Source: CAITWD01 sp963842065
Lineage (GTDB): Bacteria; Actinomycetota; Thermoleophilia; Miltoncostaeales; Miltoncostaeaceae
Reading direction: 5' to 3'
Length of the DNA stretch: 64,000 bases
NCBI GenBank assembly: GCA_963842065.1
Contig: CAWJEW010000005.1
Span: forward strand, 1-64,000
Position numbers and translations under genes: made by a program. The notes below the pieces were generated by a model that made no database searches, was not told the origin of the DNA, and was given only the letters and a program-made list of their open reading frames with translations. Of the stretch, positions 36,857 through 45,554 are shown piece by piece. Position 1 is the stretch's first letter; each line of letters starts with the position of its first letter.

Positions 36857-38995
36857 ATGTCTGGTCACGATTCACGCCGCCGTACGCACGCACACGCCGA
36901 CCGACATAGGTCAGTCCTCGGCCGTGGATTCGCACACCTCGTGTTCCTGGGCTTCCTGTTCTTTCTTGCGGCGACGGGTGCCCTGGCGGTCGCGGGGCTC
37001 GCGCTTGGATCGTCCAGTGCGCCAGCGGCCTCGACGGCGACCACCAGCTCGACGACGAGCGCGGCGGCGTTCGTGCAGAGCGCGGGCGCACCGAGCCTCA
37101 GCAGCTCGCCGCTGGGGGTCAGCCTGTCGAACGTCGGCGCCGGACACGAGCTCGTGCTGGTGGTGCATATGGAGGGCTCGCCGCAGCAGTCGGTGACCGG
37201 TGTCACCGACTCTTCGGGATGCGCCTGGTCGTTGATCTCGGCGACGCACAACGGCGGCTACAACTTCCAGGATTCGGAGATCTGGTGGTGCCAGGCGGCG
37301 CCCGGCGGCACGACGACGGTGTCGGTGAAGTTCAGCGGTAAGTCATATGGCTACGGCTCGAGCCTGTGGATCGGCGAGTTCTCCGGGCTCACCGGCGTGG
37401 ACGGCGCGCCGGTCGTCGCCGGGTCCAACTCGACCGTATCGACGACGTTTGCTGTCACGACGGGGACCCCGACGGGCTCGGCCGACATGGCCTTTGCGGT
37501 TGGCGCGTTCGCGAAGATGAACGGCACCCCGAACGCCCTGCCAGGGGCTGCGTGGGTGAGCCTCCAGGGCGCGCAGCAGTACGACGTGGACTACAACGCC
37601 CCGGTCTCATACCAGTTCCTGTCCTCTGCCTCGCCGGTGACGGCGACCTGGACGAGCCGCAGCGATGTCACCTGGGCCGCGCAAGCGGTGCTGTTCACTA
37701 CCGCGGCCCCGGCACCACCGGCCACGCCAACCGCACCGACGGTAACGGGCGGCGCTGCGAGCTGGACCAACGCGGCCTCGGTGACGATCAGCGCCTCGGG
37801 CTCCACCGTCTCCGACGGTTCGACGATCAGCTACCAGTACCAGACCTCCACCAACGGCGGCTCCAGCTGGACGGGCCCGACCGCGGGCTCGTCGGTGACG
37901 ATCAACGCCGAGGGTTCGACGCTGGTGCAGTTCCGCGCCGTGACCTCGGCGGGCGGCGCCTCGGCCTGGGCGCCGTCCTCGGGATCCTCGGGCACCGCCA
38001 ATATCGACCGCACTCCCCCGACCGTGCCGACGGTCTCCGGCGGCTCGTCCACCCCGACGAGCCCCCCCGTGACGATCAGCGCCTCGGGCGCCACCGATCC
38101 GTGCAGCGTCAACGCCTGCTCCGGCCTGGCCGGCTACCAGTACCAGACCTCCACCGACGCGCGCACCACCTGGTCGGCACCTGCGAGTGGTGCGTCGGTG
38201 ACGATCTCGGCCACCGGCACGACCTACGTGGAGTTTCGCAGCGTCGATGGCGCCGGCAACGTCTCGCCCTGGAGTGCGCTCGGCAGCTCCGGCGAGGCGG
38301 TGATCTCGAGCACGCCGGAACCGGTCGGGATCCCCGGCAACTGGACGCTCACGTTCGATGACGAGTTCAACGGCACCAGCGTCAACACCTCGGTCTGGCA
38401 GACCGGCTGGTTCGGCACGGGGCTGACCGCGCCGGTCAACTCGGCCGAGCAGGAGTGCTACGACTCCAACCAGGTCAGCGAGTCCGGCGGGTACCTGAAC
38501 CTGACCGCGATCAAGTCCTCGTGCACGATCGGCCGCAAGCGGTACGCGTACCGCTCGGGGCTGGTCAACACGATGAACTCCTACACGTACAGCTACGGGG
38601 TGCTGGAGGCGCGCGCATGCCTGCCGGGCGCCAACGGGGTGATCTACAACTGGCCAGCGATCTGGACCGACGGGACCGGGACGTGGCCGACCACGGGTGA
38701 GGACGACATCATGGAGGGCCTGGGCGGCCAGGCCGCCTACCACTTCCACTCGCCCTCGGGTGGCCCTGGCGCGAGCGTGGCGGGCAACGGGACCGCTTGC
38801 CACACGTTCGCCTCCGACTGGCAGCCGGGCGTGGTGACCTACTACTACGACGGCACGCAGGTCGGCCAGATCACCACGGGCATCACCTCGAGTCCGATGT
38901 TCATCATCCTCGACTACGCGATCTCCTCGGCCGACGGCGGGCCGACCAACGTCCCGGCCGACATGATGATCGACTACGTGCGCGTCTGGCAGTAG
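36857..38995 (+). CDS. secreted glycoside hydrolase family 16 protein with Ig/Fn3-like repeats
   Basis: A 712-residue exported protein. The N-terminal helix (AHLVFLGFLFFLAATGALAVAG) is a signal peptide or anchor, followed by a Ser/Thr linker and a beta-rich domain to ~280. Two similar repeats follow with the shared motif YQYQTSTNGGSSWTGP / YQYQTSTDARTTWSAP. The GH16 catalytic domain (~490-712) begins WTLTFDDEFNGTSVNTSVWQ; GEDDIMEGLG supplies the nucleophile and acid/base Glu of the E-x-D-x-x-E motif. It should hydrolyse beta-glucans outside the cell. Two inverted repeats directly upstream suggest regulation, perhaps by substrate. The ATG has AAGG abutting it, so the start is moderately certain. 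Confidence 0.85.
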   Translation: MSGHDSRRRTHAHADRHRSVLGRGFAHLVFLGFLFFLAATGALAVAGLALGSSSAPAASTATTSSTTSAAAFVQSAGAPSLSSSPLGVSLSNVGAGHELVLVVHMEGSPQQSVTGVTDSSGCAWSLISATHNGGYNFQDSEIWWCQAAPGGTTTVSVKFSGKSYGYGSSLWIGEFSGLTGVDGAPVVAGSNSTVSTTFAVTTGTPTGSADMAFAVGAFAKMNGTPNALPGAAWVSLQGAQQYDVDYNAPVSYQFLSSASPVTATWTSRSDVTWAAQAVLFTTAAPAPPATPTAPTVTGGAASWTNAASVTISASGSTVSDGSTISYQYQTSTNGGSSWTGPTAGSSVTINAEGSTLVQFRAVTSAGGASAWAPSSGSSGTANIDRTPPTVPTVSGGSSTPTSPPVTISASGATDPCSVNACSGLAGYQYQTSTDARTTWSAPASGASVTISATGTTYVEFRSVDGAGNVSPWSALGSSGEAVISSTPEPVGIPGNWTLTFDDEFNGTSVNTSVWQTGWFGTGLTAPVNSAEQECYDSNQVSESGGYLNLTAIKSSCTIGRKRYAYRSGLVNTMNSYTYSYGVLEARACLPGANGVIYNWPAIWTDGTGTWPTTGEDDIMEGLGGQAAYHFHSPSGGPGASVAGNGTACHTFASDWQPGVVTYYYDGTQVGQITTGITSSPMFIILDYAISSADGGPTNVPADMMIDYVRVWQ

Positions 38996-39301
38996 CCGGG
39001 CGCGCATCTTGCACCGGGTGGAAAGGCGTCAGCAGAGCCAACCTGCCCGCCACTCCCCGCTTCCGACCCGGCGTGACCCGAAAGACCTCCCGGGCTTCGG
39101 GCCATACCGACGTGCAGCACGCGCACACGAGTTTGGCGTCGGGCGAGCTTGATCTGTGCGACGGCGTCCGCACGCGACGCCAGATCGGACCCGTCAAGGG
39201 GAAGAGGGGGAGATCGACTAGCCCCCGTGAGTTGTCGCACGGACTCGCGGTGGCCCCCCGCCTTCGCTGGCGGCGTGACCCCGATACACCACGGGTCCGG
39301 C
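38996..39301. other. intergenic between convergent genes
   Basis: The GH16 and CDGSH genes point towards each other here. No clear bidirectional terminator or other feature was recognised. Confidence 0.35.
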
Positions 39302-39532
39302 TCAGGATGCGGCGATCGGCGGCACGAGGGTGTGCTCGGCTCGTTGGGTGGCCTGGAAGCTCACCGTCTCGTGTGAGCCGTCGCAGAAGGGCTTTGTCCT
39401 CGAGTAGCCGCAGCGGCACAGCGCGATCGTGTCGGTGACCTCGTACTGCTGGCCCTCGGCGTCGAGAAGGGTGGCGCGTCCCTGGACGAGGTAGGGGCCG
39501 TTGTCGGTGGGGGTGATCGTGACGCCGGTCAT
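39302..39532 (-). CDS. CDGSH iron-sulfur domain protein
   Basis: A 76-residue protein whose core CRCGYSRTKPFCDGSH carries the three Cys and one His (Cys39, Cys41, Cys50, His54) that hold a 2Fe-2S cluster in mitoNEET-like proteins. The N-terminal half, GPYLVQGRATLLDAEGQQYE, forms the beta strands usual for stand-alone bacterial versions. It lies 117 bases after the cupin gene on the same strand and is likely cotranscribed with it, giving a small redox unit under the adjacent MarR regulator. Confidence 0.9.
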   Translation of the reverse strand: MTGVTITPTDNGPYLVQGRATLLDAEGQQYEVTDTIALCRCGYSRTKPFCDGSHETVSFQATQRAEHTLVPPIAAS

Positions 39533-39649
39533 GGATTTCTCCTCTCAAAGGCCTGGAGCGGGACAGCCGCGTTCGGCGCTTGCGTGGGTGGCGGGGATGG
39601 GGTGCGCCCGCAGGTGCCGCGGGCGGGCGCACCCCGACGTCCTGGTGAG

Positions 39650-40162
39650 TCAGTGGCCGGGAGGCGGGCCGGGCGGGCCGAGGATCTCGAACCCGTTGCG
39701 CTTCGCGATCGGGATGAGCTTCGCCATGTCCGGGGGACCCGCAAGCGGCGGCGGCACGACGCGCGCGGGCGCCGGCACGCCGACCTCGCGTTGGAAGCCC
39801 TCGAACTGCATCGGGGCAAAACCAACCAGCGCCCGTGTGCCGTCTGCCTCGGAGTAGAAGGTGTGCGGGACACCCTTGGGGCCGTAGGCAAACGACCCGG
39901 CCGTCAGGGAGACGCGCGTGTCGGCGACCCAGACGGTCAACTCGCCCTCGAGGACATAGAACCACTCGTCCTCCTCGGGATGCACGTGCCAGGGCGAGCC
40001 GACGCCCGCGGGCACGACGATCTCAAGCAAACCGTACCGACCGTCGGTGTCGTCCTTGCCGATCTTGATCGTCTGGAGCATGCCCAAAAGCCAGAACGCC
40101 TCGCCTTCATCGTTGGCGAGGGCGTAGCCGGTCATTGCGCGCTCGGCAGAGATGGTGGTCAT
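39650..40162 (-). CDS. cupin-domain protein
   Basis: A 170-residue single cupin. The metal-binding motif 1 reads PWHVHPEEDEWFYVLEGE, and motif 2 lies around FAYGPKGVPHTFYSE, so the His/Glu ligands are present. It resembles quercetin-dioxygenase-like cupins that often accompany MarR regulators. AAGGAAG lies seven bases before the ATG. The gene is divergent from marR with a 55-base gap, so both promoters and any operator must lie there. Confidence 0.85.
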   Translation of the reverse strand: MTTISAERAMTGYALANDEGEAFWLLGMLQTIKIGKDDTDGRYGLLEIVVPAGVGSPWHVHPEEDEWFYVLEGELTVWVADTRVSLTAGSFAYGPKGVPHTFYSEADGTRALVGFAPMQFEGFQREVGVPAPARVVPPPLAGPPDMAKLIPIAKRNGFEILGPPGPPPGH

Positions 40163-40165
40163 TGA

Positions 40166-40212
40166 TTGCTTCCTTCCGAACGTGTGGTATGGTGAGCAAC
40201 CGTCCTAGGAGG
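40166..40212 (+). promoter_or_regulatory. shared promoter/operator region of cupin and MarR genes
   Basis: Reading towards marR, TTGCTT (40166-40171) and TATGGT (40188-40193) are 16 bases apart and make a plausible sigma-70-type promoter. TCCTAGGA (about 40203-40210) is a perfect palindrome overlapping the AGGAGG ribosome site, a likely position for autoregulation. Confidence 0.5.
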
Positions 40213-40217
40213 AATAG

Positions 40218-40730
40218 TTGCACGACGCACCATCCCACCTCGAACAAAGCCTGTCAAGCCCCTCGCCGGAGCGGCTGCGCTGCTGGCGCCTGTTCTTTGA
40301 AAGCGCCCTGGCGCTGCTCGACGTGCTCGATACCGAGCTCGAGCACAGCGCGGGCATCCCGATGCGCTGGTACGACGTCCTCGTCCACCTCGAGGAAGCG
40401 CCCGAGGGCGTCCCGATGAACGCGCTCGCGGACCAGATCCTCTACAGCAAGAGCGGCTTCACCCGGGTGGTCGACCGGCTGGAAGAAGCGGGGCTCGTCA
40501 GCCGCGTCCGGCCTGCGCACGACCGGCGCTCGATCCTGGTCGTGCTCACCGACGGGGGCGCCAAGACCATGGCAAACGCCCGGCGCTACCACCGAGACGG
40601 AATCGAACGCCACTTCTCACAGCACCTGAGCGACACCGACATCAAAGCCCTCACCCGGGCCCTCGAGAAGGTCAGCACGCACGCCCGCCCGTTGCGCCCC
40701 GGCCGCATCCGCGGCCCGCGGGCGACCTAG
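40218..40730 (+). CDS. MarR-family transcriptional regulator
   Basis: A 170-residue winged-helix regulator: LEHSAGIPMRWYDVLVHLEE (helices 1-2), PMNALADQILYSKSGFTRVV (recognition helix), and the wing DRLEEAGLVSRVRPAHDRRS with the usual D-x-R-S. It probably represses the divergent cupin-CDGSH genes and itself, and responds to a small phenolic or oxidant. Translation starts at TTG (40218), fixed by TAGGAGG six bases upstream. Confidence 0.88.
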   Translation: MHDAPSHLEQSLSSPSPERLRCWRLFFESALALLDVLDTELEHSAGIPMRWYDVLVHLEEAPEGVPMNALADQILYSKSGFTRVVDRLEEAGLVSRVRPAHDRRSILVVLTDGGAKTMANARRYHRDGIERHFSQHLSDTDIKALTRALEKVSTHARPLRPGRIRGPRAT

Positions 40731-40939
40731 GCAGACGCGATGGCGGGGCCGGGGCGGATCATCCAACCCGCCCGGCCCAGGCCCGGCGCTCGCTGCCCGC
40801 CTGTGATCTTGCCGCTGCCGAGCTTGGGGTGATCGGCACAGCCTGGGAGATGGACGATGAGCGACGGCGTCGCCTTGGCGCAGATTGGTTATGGGAATGG
40901 CCCGTTCCGAGATGATCCCAGGGCCACTGCGGCCGGCAC

Positions 40940-40992
40940 CCCTTCACAGGGTGTGATCAGGTCATCGATCATCGTGCCGACAGGCGGTCGGC
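40940..40992 (+). repeat. CACCGGGTG-TGATCAGGTCA family repeat, full copy
   Basis: CCCTTCACAGGGTGTGATCA, GGTCATCGATCATCGTG and CCGACAGGCGGTCGG. The TGATC...GATCA and CCGAC...GTCGG parts can each form a small stem. A near-identical copy lies at 59360-59415, in both cases just beyond the 3' end of a minus-strand frame. Confidence 0.55.
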
Positions 40993-41331
40993 GAGGTAGC
41001 GGGCCACCACGCGCACACCGGAATTTGTTACCGGCCCGCGGGCGTTGATCGACTCTGCGAGGCACTCGGGGCCTGCCGTCGGAGACGACTGCAGGCACAG
41101 CGGCAGTCCGAGCGCCCCTCCGACGAGCCATGCGGCGTCAGTTGCGTCGGAGGGGACGCCTGGGCGCAGCGCGCGCACGAAGGGGTCCGTGCTGATCCCG
41201 CACTCAACAACGCGAGCGGCCACGTGTCGCCGCGAGCTACAGATGCTCCGGATTGCCGCAGACCCCGCCGCTGACGCTAGGGGACGACCCGCCTGTGTTG
41301 CGTGCCGCCCGAGGCCTCGCATTCCAGCCAA
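40969..41331 (-). CDS. possible hypothetical protein
   Basis: An open frame of about 120 codons with protein-like stretches (VVECGISTDPFVRALRPG, GVRVVARYLADRLSAR). It overlaps the end of the preceding gene by up to 55 bases. No start codon has a ribosome site and no family is recognised. It may be a decayed tail of the neighbouring gene. Confidence 0.25.
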   Translation of the reverse strand: MAGMRGLGRHATQAGRPLASAAGSAAIRSICSSRRHVAARVVECGISTDPFVRALRPGVPSDATDAAWLVGGALGLPLCLQSSPTAGPECLAESINARGPVTNSGVRVVARYLADRLSAR

Positions 41332-41717
41332 AGTGTGATCCCCAACCGGTCCAGGCGAGCCCCGAGCGGTGACTCAGACCCGAGTTCGTCCGCTTCGGCG
41401 CGAAGCACCGCCGCGATGCGCCGCAGGCACGACTCTTCGAGCTCTGTCAGGGGACAGCGGTCGGAGCGCACGCGCGCCAATGACTGCGGCGATCCGGATC
41501 CACGGTCGCTCGACATCAGGCGTGCGAGTTCCGGGAGCACGCGCTCGTCCCACTGGTTAATCTCGATTCCCAGGCGCTCCGCAAGCCACGTATTCGACGG
41601 GAGCTCGGCCGCCTCGGCGTTCACGTGAGCGGATACCCGGCGAAGTGCCGCCTGCTCTCGGCCGACTGGCGCGTAGGCCAATTGGCGCCCTTCGGGAAGT
41701 GTGGTCTGCGGGTTCAT
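41277..41717 (-). CDS. hypothetical protein
   Basis: A 146-residue, mostly helical, acidic protein. Two halves look alike: SNTWLAERLGIEINQWDERV and SPLGARLDRLGITLWLECEA, each following a helix (AALRRVSAHVNAEAAELP / CLRRIAAVLRAEADELGS), so it seems built from an internal duplication. ATG at 41717 follows AGGAGGT by nine bases; the ATG three codons earlier would touch that ribosome site. No family recognised. Confidence 0.6.
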   Translation of the reverse strand: MNPQTTLPEGRQLAYAPVGREQAALRRVSAHVNAEAAELPSNTWLAERLGIEINQWDERVLPELARLMSSDRGSGSPQSLARVRSDRCPLTELEESCLRRIAAVLRAEADELGSESPLGARLDRLGITLWLECEASGGTQHRRVVP

Positions 41718-42355
41718 GGCGTCCATACCTCCTGTGTCGAGATCATCGCGCGGCGAGTAACGCGGCCGCGGCGGTCAATCCTGTCCATGCCGTTGCATCA
41801 CCACCACTCACCGGGCACCCCGCCACCGGGAGGGTGCCGACGGCGACGCGACGACCGGCGAGCGCCGGTTCGGCGCGAGCGCTCTCATGTCCGCTCCTGA
41901 TGGGAGCATCACCCGATTGAGAAGGCGTCGCGTCTGCTCGGCCAGCTGCTTGGTCGTGACAATGACTGTCTCACAGACGACGTGGACTGCACCAGCGGGA
42001 ATGCCCCGTAAATTGCGTCCTCGGCTGCCCGGATCGTCCGCCCGTCTCAGACCCGGATCCGGTTGCCGATCCACGGGCGCGCGCCTCGACCTCACGCCCG
42101 GCCCCGCTGTAAGGCGAATCATCGAACTGAGCCGTTTCGCACTTATTCGATGGCCGACAGCGGGCGAAGCGGTCCTGATCCTCGACCTGCTCGGCATACG
42201 GGCCCCGGACTCTGGCACGCGGGGTCAGGGCGAGTCAGAACCACTGCGGGTAGGTGGCCAACGCAAGCGACGGTGCGAGCCCGGAACGTCGACGTTGGCC
42301 TGCCATTGTGTCACCAGCGGGCCGCGCGCCCGAGCCTCGAAGAAAGAGCACCGTC
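41718..42355. other. intergenic, no gene recognised
   Basis: More than 600 bases. A minus-strand stretch near 41900-41970 reads TVIVTTKQLAEQTRRLLNRV, which looks protein-like, but it cannot be extended or assigned. The long plus-strand frame from 41887 is mostly a shadow of the next gene. Confidence 0.35.
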
Positions 42356-43045
42356 ATGAAGATCGCAGTTGTGGGCACGGGCACGGTCGGCAGGACGCTG
42401 GCGGGTCGGCTCGCCCAGCTCGACCACAGCGTCGTCGTCGCTACCCGCGACCCTGCGGCGACACGGGCTCGCAGCCAGCCGGACGCCATGGGGACGCCGC
42501 CGTTTTCCCAGTGGCAGGCCGAGCACGCCGACATCCCCCTCGTCGCGCTGGGCGACGCCGGGGCCCACGCCGAGGTGGTCGTCAATGCCACCGCCGGTGT
42601 CGCCTCCGTGGAGGCGCTCACGGCGGTGGGCGAGGACGCCCTGGCGGGCAAGGTCGTGATCGACATCGCCAACCCGCTCGACTTCGGGGCTGGCTTCCCA
42701 CCTTCCCTCGCGGTCGTCAATACCGACAGCCTGGGCGAGCAGATCCAGCGGGCCTTCCCGGATGCGAAAGTGGTCAAGGCTCTCAACACCATGAATGCGG
42801 CGGTGATGGTGGACCCCACCCGGCTGGCGGGCGACCACGATGTCTTTGTCGCCGGCGACGACACCGCTGCCAAGGAGATCGTCAAGGACCTCCTGCGAGA
42901 GCTCGGCTGGAAAGACGGCAACATCGTGGACTTGGGCCCCCTGCAGGCGGCGCGGGGCACCGAGATGTTCCTGCCGCTGTGGCTGTCGCTCATGCAGACC
43001 GTCGGCTCCGGTGACTTCAACATCCGGATCGTCCGGGCCAGGTAG
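42356..43045 (+). CDS. NADPH-dependent F420 reductase-like dinucleotide-binding protein
   Basis: A 229-residue Rossmann protein with MKIAVVGTGTVGRTLAGRLA at the N-terminus, HSVVVATRDPAA (phosphate-binding, NADP type), VVIDIANPLDFGAGFPPSLA, KVVKALNTMNAAVMVDP and the C-terminal GPLQAARGTEMFLPLWLSLM. This is the layout of F420:NADPH oxidoreductase-like proteins; whether F420 or another substrate is used is not clear. ATG at 42356 follows AAGAAAGAG; upstream in-frame codons are not conserved. Confidence 0.8.
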   Translation: MKIAVVGTGTVGRTLAGRLAQLDHSVVVATRDPAATRARSQPDAMGTPPFSQWQAEHADIPLVALGDAGAHAEVVVNATAGVASVEALTAVGEDALAGKVVIDIANPLDFGAGFPPSLAVVNTDSLGEQIQRAFPDAKVVKALNTMNAAVMVDPTRLAGDHDVFVAGDDTAAKEIVKDLLRELGWKDGNIVDLGPLQAARGTEMFLPLWLSLMQTVGSGDFNIRIVRAR

Positions 43046-43388
43046 GAGCACCCCTGTGGCTGCGCCCGCCGGAGAACGTCCCGACACCACCGGCGGCGGG
43101 GACAGCCGCCGGCACGGGTGGGACTGGGTTGGGGGCGCGAGTGGCGCAAGTAAAGTTCCGACGACCAGTACGCCCTTAGCCCCGCACGGTTACCCGGCGT
43201 TGGAACCAGGTGTGGACCGGTCATTACGGCGGGGGGCAACCGTGGGCCAGCGTCCGGAAACTACCGACAACGACAGGAGCTGACCACCGCGCGACCTGCT
43301 CGATCTCGACACGCCGCCGAGAGCGCGTGGCAGGCGCCCCCGACCCACGTACCGCGGCGACGGGAGCGCAGGCCGCTCCGGCAGGAAG
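43046..43388. other. intergenic between convergent genes
   Basis: No gene or clear terminator recognised. If the secreted protein at 43389 is a truncated form, its lost C-terminal coding sequence would be expected here, but it is not recognisable in any minus-strand frame. Confidence 0.35.
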
Positions 43389-43844
43389 CTATCCCATGAA
43401 CGCCACCGACTGGCCATTGGTCGAAAGGTTGAGCGCCAGCTCGGACTTCGACGAGAAGCTCGTCACCATCTGATCCGTCGTCGGCCCAACGCCGGTCTCC
43501 AGGCTGTTGGGCACCTCGATGGAACCGACGAGCTTCCCCGATGGCGTCAGTTGGTCAAGGAAGATCGGTGACGTGATCCCGAAGTTGCCGTCCACGGTGT
43601 TGTTGTTCCACACCTGCGGGTCGGACCCGTTCGCGGTCGCGACGGGTCCGGTCGGCAGCTTGGCGCCGATCGTGACGTTGGCGGGGTTGTCGTTGTAGAT
43701 ACGCCCACTCACCAGCAGGCTGCCCGGACGTAGGTACGTGCCGGCGCCGTGGCCGTGAGGGCCTGCGTTGCCCAGCCCGGTCGCGGCAACGGTGCCGATG
43801 CCAACCGCCGCTGCGGCACCGATAACCGCAAGGTTGCGTCTCAC
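43389..43844 (-). CDS. secreted protein, probably truncated
   Basis: A 151-residue exported protein with signal peptide (RRNLAVIGAAAAVGIGTVAATG). The mature part reads GRIYNDNPANVTIGAKLPTG, WNNNTVDGNFGITSPIFLDQ and LALNLSTNGQSVAFMG. I associate this sequence with the N-terminal third of larger exported actinobacterial proteins that continue after FMGY; here a TAG follows FMG. No continuation was found in other frames. Function unknown. Confidence 0.6.
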   Translation of the reverse strand: MRRNLAVIGAAAAVGIGTVAATGLGNAGPHGHGAGTYLRPGSLLVSGRIYNDNPANVTIGAKLPTGPVATANGSDPQVWNNNTVDGNFGITSPIFLDQLTPSGKLVGSIEVPNSLETGVGPTTDQMVTSFSSKSELALNLSTNGQSVAFMG

Positions 43845-44389
43845 GCTGTCCCCCCTTTGGATTTCGATACCGGACTACTGCGACTCTCATCACGCTGGCG
43901 CGAGCAAGTGGTTGCAGGGTCGTGAAACCACCGTTTCGGGCGTGTCACGAGGACATTGGTGACTCGCTGGCGACGGTCGCGGGCATCTGATCAAAGCCCC
44001 GCGAAACTCGGGCATTTGCATCCGGAGGGAGTGGTCTCAAAGGCGACGCAACCTTCGATCGGCACGCGTCAAGCAATGCGCGCCGTGTGGCGGGTGCCGC
44101 GCCCCGATTCGCCGGCCTGCCCCCGGGGGGGCCGGGCCCCGGCTGGGGTGCGGCGCGGTGCGCGACCAGGGTCTGCCGCCCAACTTCGCGATGTCCGAAA
44201 CCGGGTGTGATCAGGTCATCGCTCAGCGTGACGGGCACCGCCCCCGCGCCCTACACCCGGCGCACGCGCGTCGCGCCCGGTCGTCAGCTTGAGTGCTCGG
44301 CCAGGGCCGCGACGGGAGAGTAGGATCACGACACGGGTCACAACGGACCGCAGGGCGCCAGCCGGCGCCCGGTGCGAGGTGATGGGACG
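43845..44389. other. intergenic with a dispersed repeat
   Basis: No gene recognised. It holds the repeat copy at 44199. Promoters of the two flanking divergent genes are expected here but are not obvious. Confidence 0.4.
44199..44231 (+). repeat. CACCGGGTG-TGATCAGGTCA family repeat, copy
   Basis: AACCGGGTGTGATCAGGTCA then TCGCTCAGCGTGACG. The first CACC is lost, but the TGATCAGGTCATCG core is identical to the copy at 40940. Confidence 0.5.
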
Positions 44390-44869
44390 ATGGCAGACCG
44401 CCTCAACCGGTATCTGTTCGACGAGCACGGGCGTGCCCGCAGACCGCGCATGCTGATAACGGCGCTCACGCTGGGCTTCCTGGCGCTGGCCGGCTCGGGG
44501 CTGTTCGTGGTGATGGGACTCTTTGCGGCCAACCCACCGCTGGCGCCCGCGTGGGTGCTGTCGATTGTCGTCGTGCTCAAGCTCCCGCTGATCGCCTTCT
44601 GCGGGTGGCTCATCTTCCGCAACAAGGAGATCCCCGGCGTGCCGGTGGTCTGGAGCAGCCGGGAAGCACGGGAGATCCTGGACTACATCAGCGCTCAGAC
44701 CCGCGCGAGCCTGACGCGCCCCGACGTCCGCGCACGCCTTGCCTATCTCTCCCGCGAGGCCTGGCACGTGGCCGACCAGGCCGAGGGCACGCTCAAGGCC
44801 GACGCGGTCGGCGTGGCCCTCGAGATCGACCGACTGGCGGCTCAGCACGGGGTGCACCGGACGTCCTAG
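44390..44869 (+). CDS. hypothetical membrane protein with two transmembrane segments
   Basis: A 159-residue protein with two helices (MLITALTLGFLALAGSGLFV and VLSIVVVLKLPLIAFCGWLI) followed by a ~90-residue soluble helical domain (SSREAREILDYISAQTRASL, YLSREAWHVADQAEGTLKAD). No family recognised. ATG at 44390 is supported by GAGGTG nine bases upstream; an in-frame GTG at 44372 overlaps that site. Confidence 0.65.
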   Translation: MADRLNRYLFDEHGRARRPRMLITALTLGFLALAGSGLFVVMGLFAANPPLAPAWVLSIVVVLKLPLIAFCGWLIFRNKEIPGVPVVWSSREAREILDYISAQTRASLTRPDVRARLAYLSREAWHVADQAEGTLKADAVGVALEIDRLAAQHGVHRTS

Positions 44870-45554
44870 TCGGCACCCCGGCGGGACGGTCTGCAGTCGA
44901 TGCGCCCGGCGTCAGCGCTGGTCGCCGCTCCGGAACGCTGCGCGTTCACCCGGGTGGGGTCTCCCGCGCGCGGCCCGTCGGACGTGAGGACACTTCGCCG
45001 AGGCGCGGAACACGAGAAGCTGTACTACGGGGTTCCATGGGTCATTGACGAGTGTGCCGCACATTCAGCAGGCGAGCTCGTTTCTGGCTTCAGGGTCCGA
45101 GGATGGTTCACATCCCTCTTCCTTCGCTTATTCCTCTTGTCGAGCGGGTTCTCGGCGTTGCCGGGCATCCTTCACGCGGAAGCCATTATGCGCTGAAAAC
45201 CGCCCGAATCTGTGTCTGCCTGATACACGGACTGATACTCGGGGTCGATGATCTTCGATCCATCGGTTCGCGTGATCTGGGATCGGGTGAGCGGCGTGAC
45301 ACCGGCACCGGATGCTCGGGGATTGATCGGCGCGCCCGCCGCATGAACAGCTACTCCACGAGCGGGGGCGGATCGGCACACGGTGAGTCGCGAGCGCACG
45401 TGGGTCCGAGAGTCGTTCCTACAGGAACGCGGCACCCGATGCGGGCCTTACCATCAAGGGGGTCGGGCACCGCATCCCAACATGATCCGATGCCGCGACC
45501 CACTCCTCCGAGCGTGGTTCGGGCGCGGCTGCATTCCGAGCAGCGCCGCGGCGA
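44870..45554. other. intergenic, possible gene remnant
   Basis: Nearly 700 bases without an assignable gene. A minus-strand frame around 45200-45310 reads TRSQITRTDGSKIIDPEYQS, which looks like real protein, and ends at a stop after GGFQRIMASA. It could be the tail of a lost gene. Confidence 0.35.

Noticed and set aside
41887..43014. A 375-codon plus-strand open frame
   Set aside because: Most of it overlaps the F420-reductase-like gene in another frame; the Rossmann motifs are in the frame annotated.
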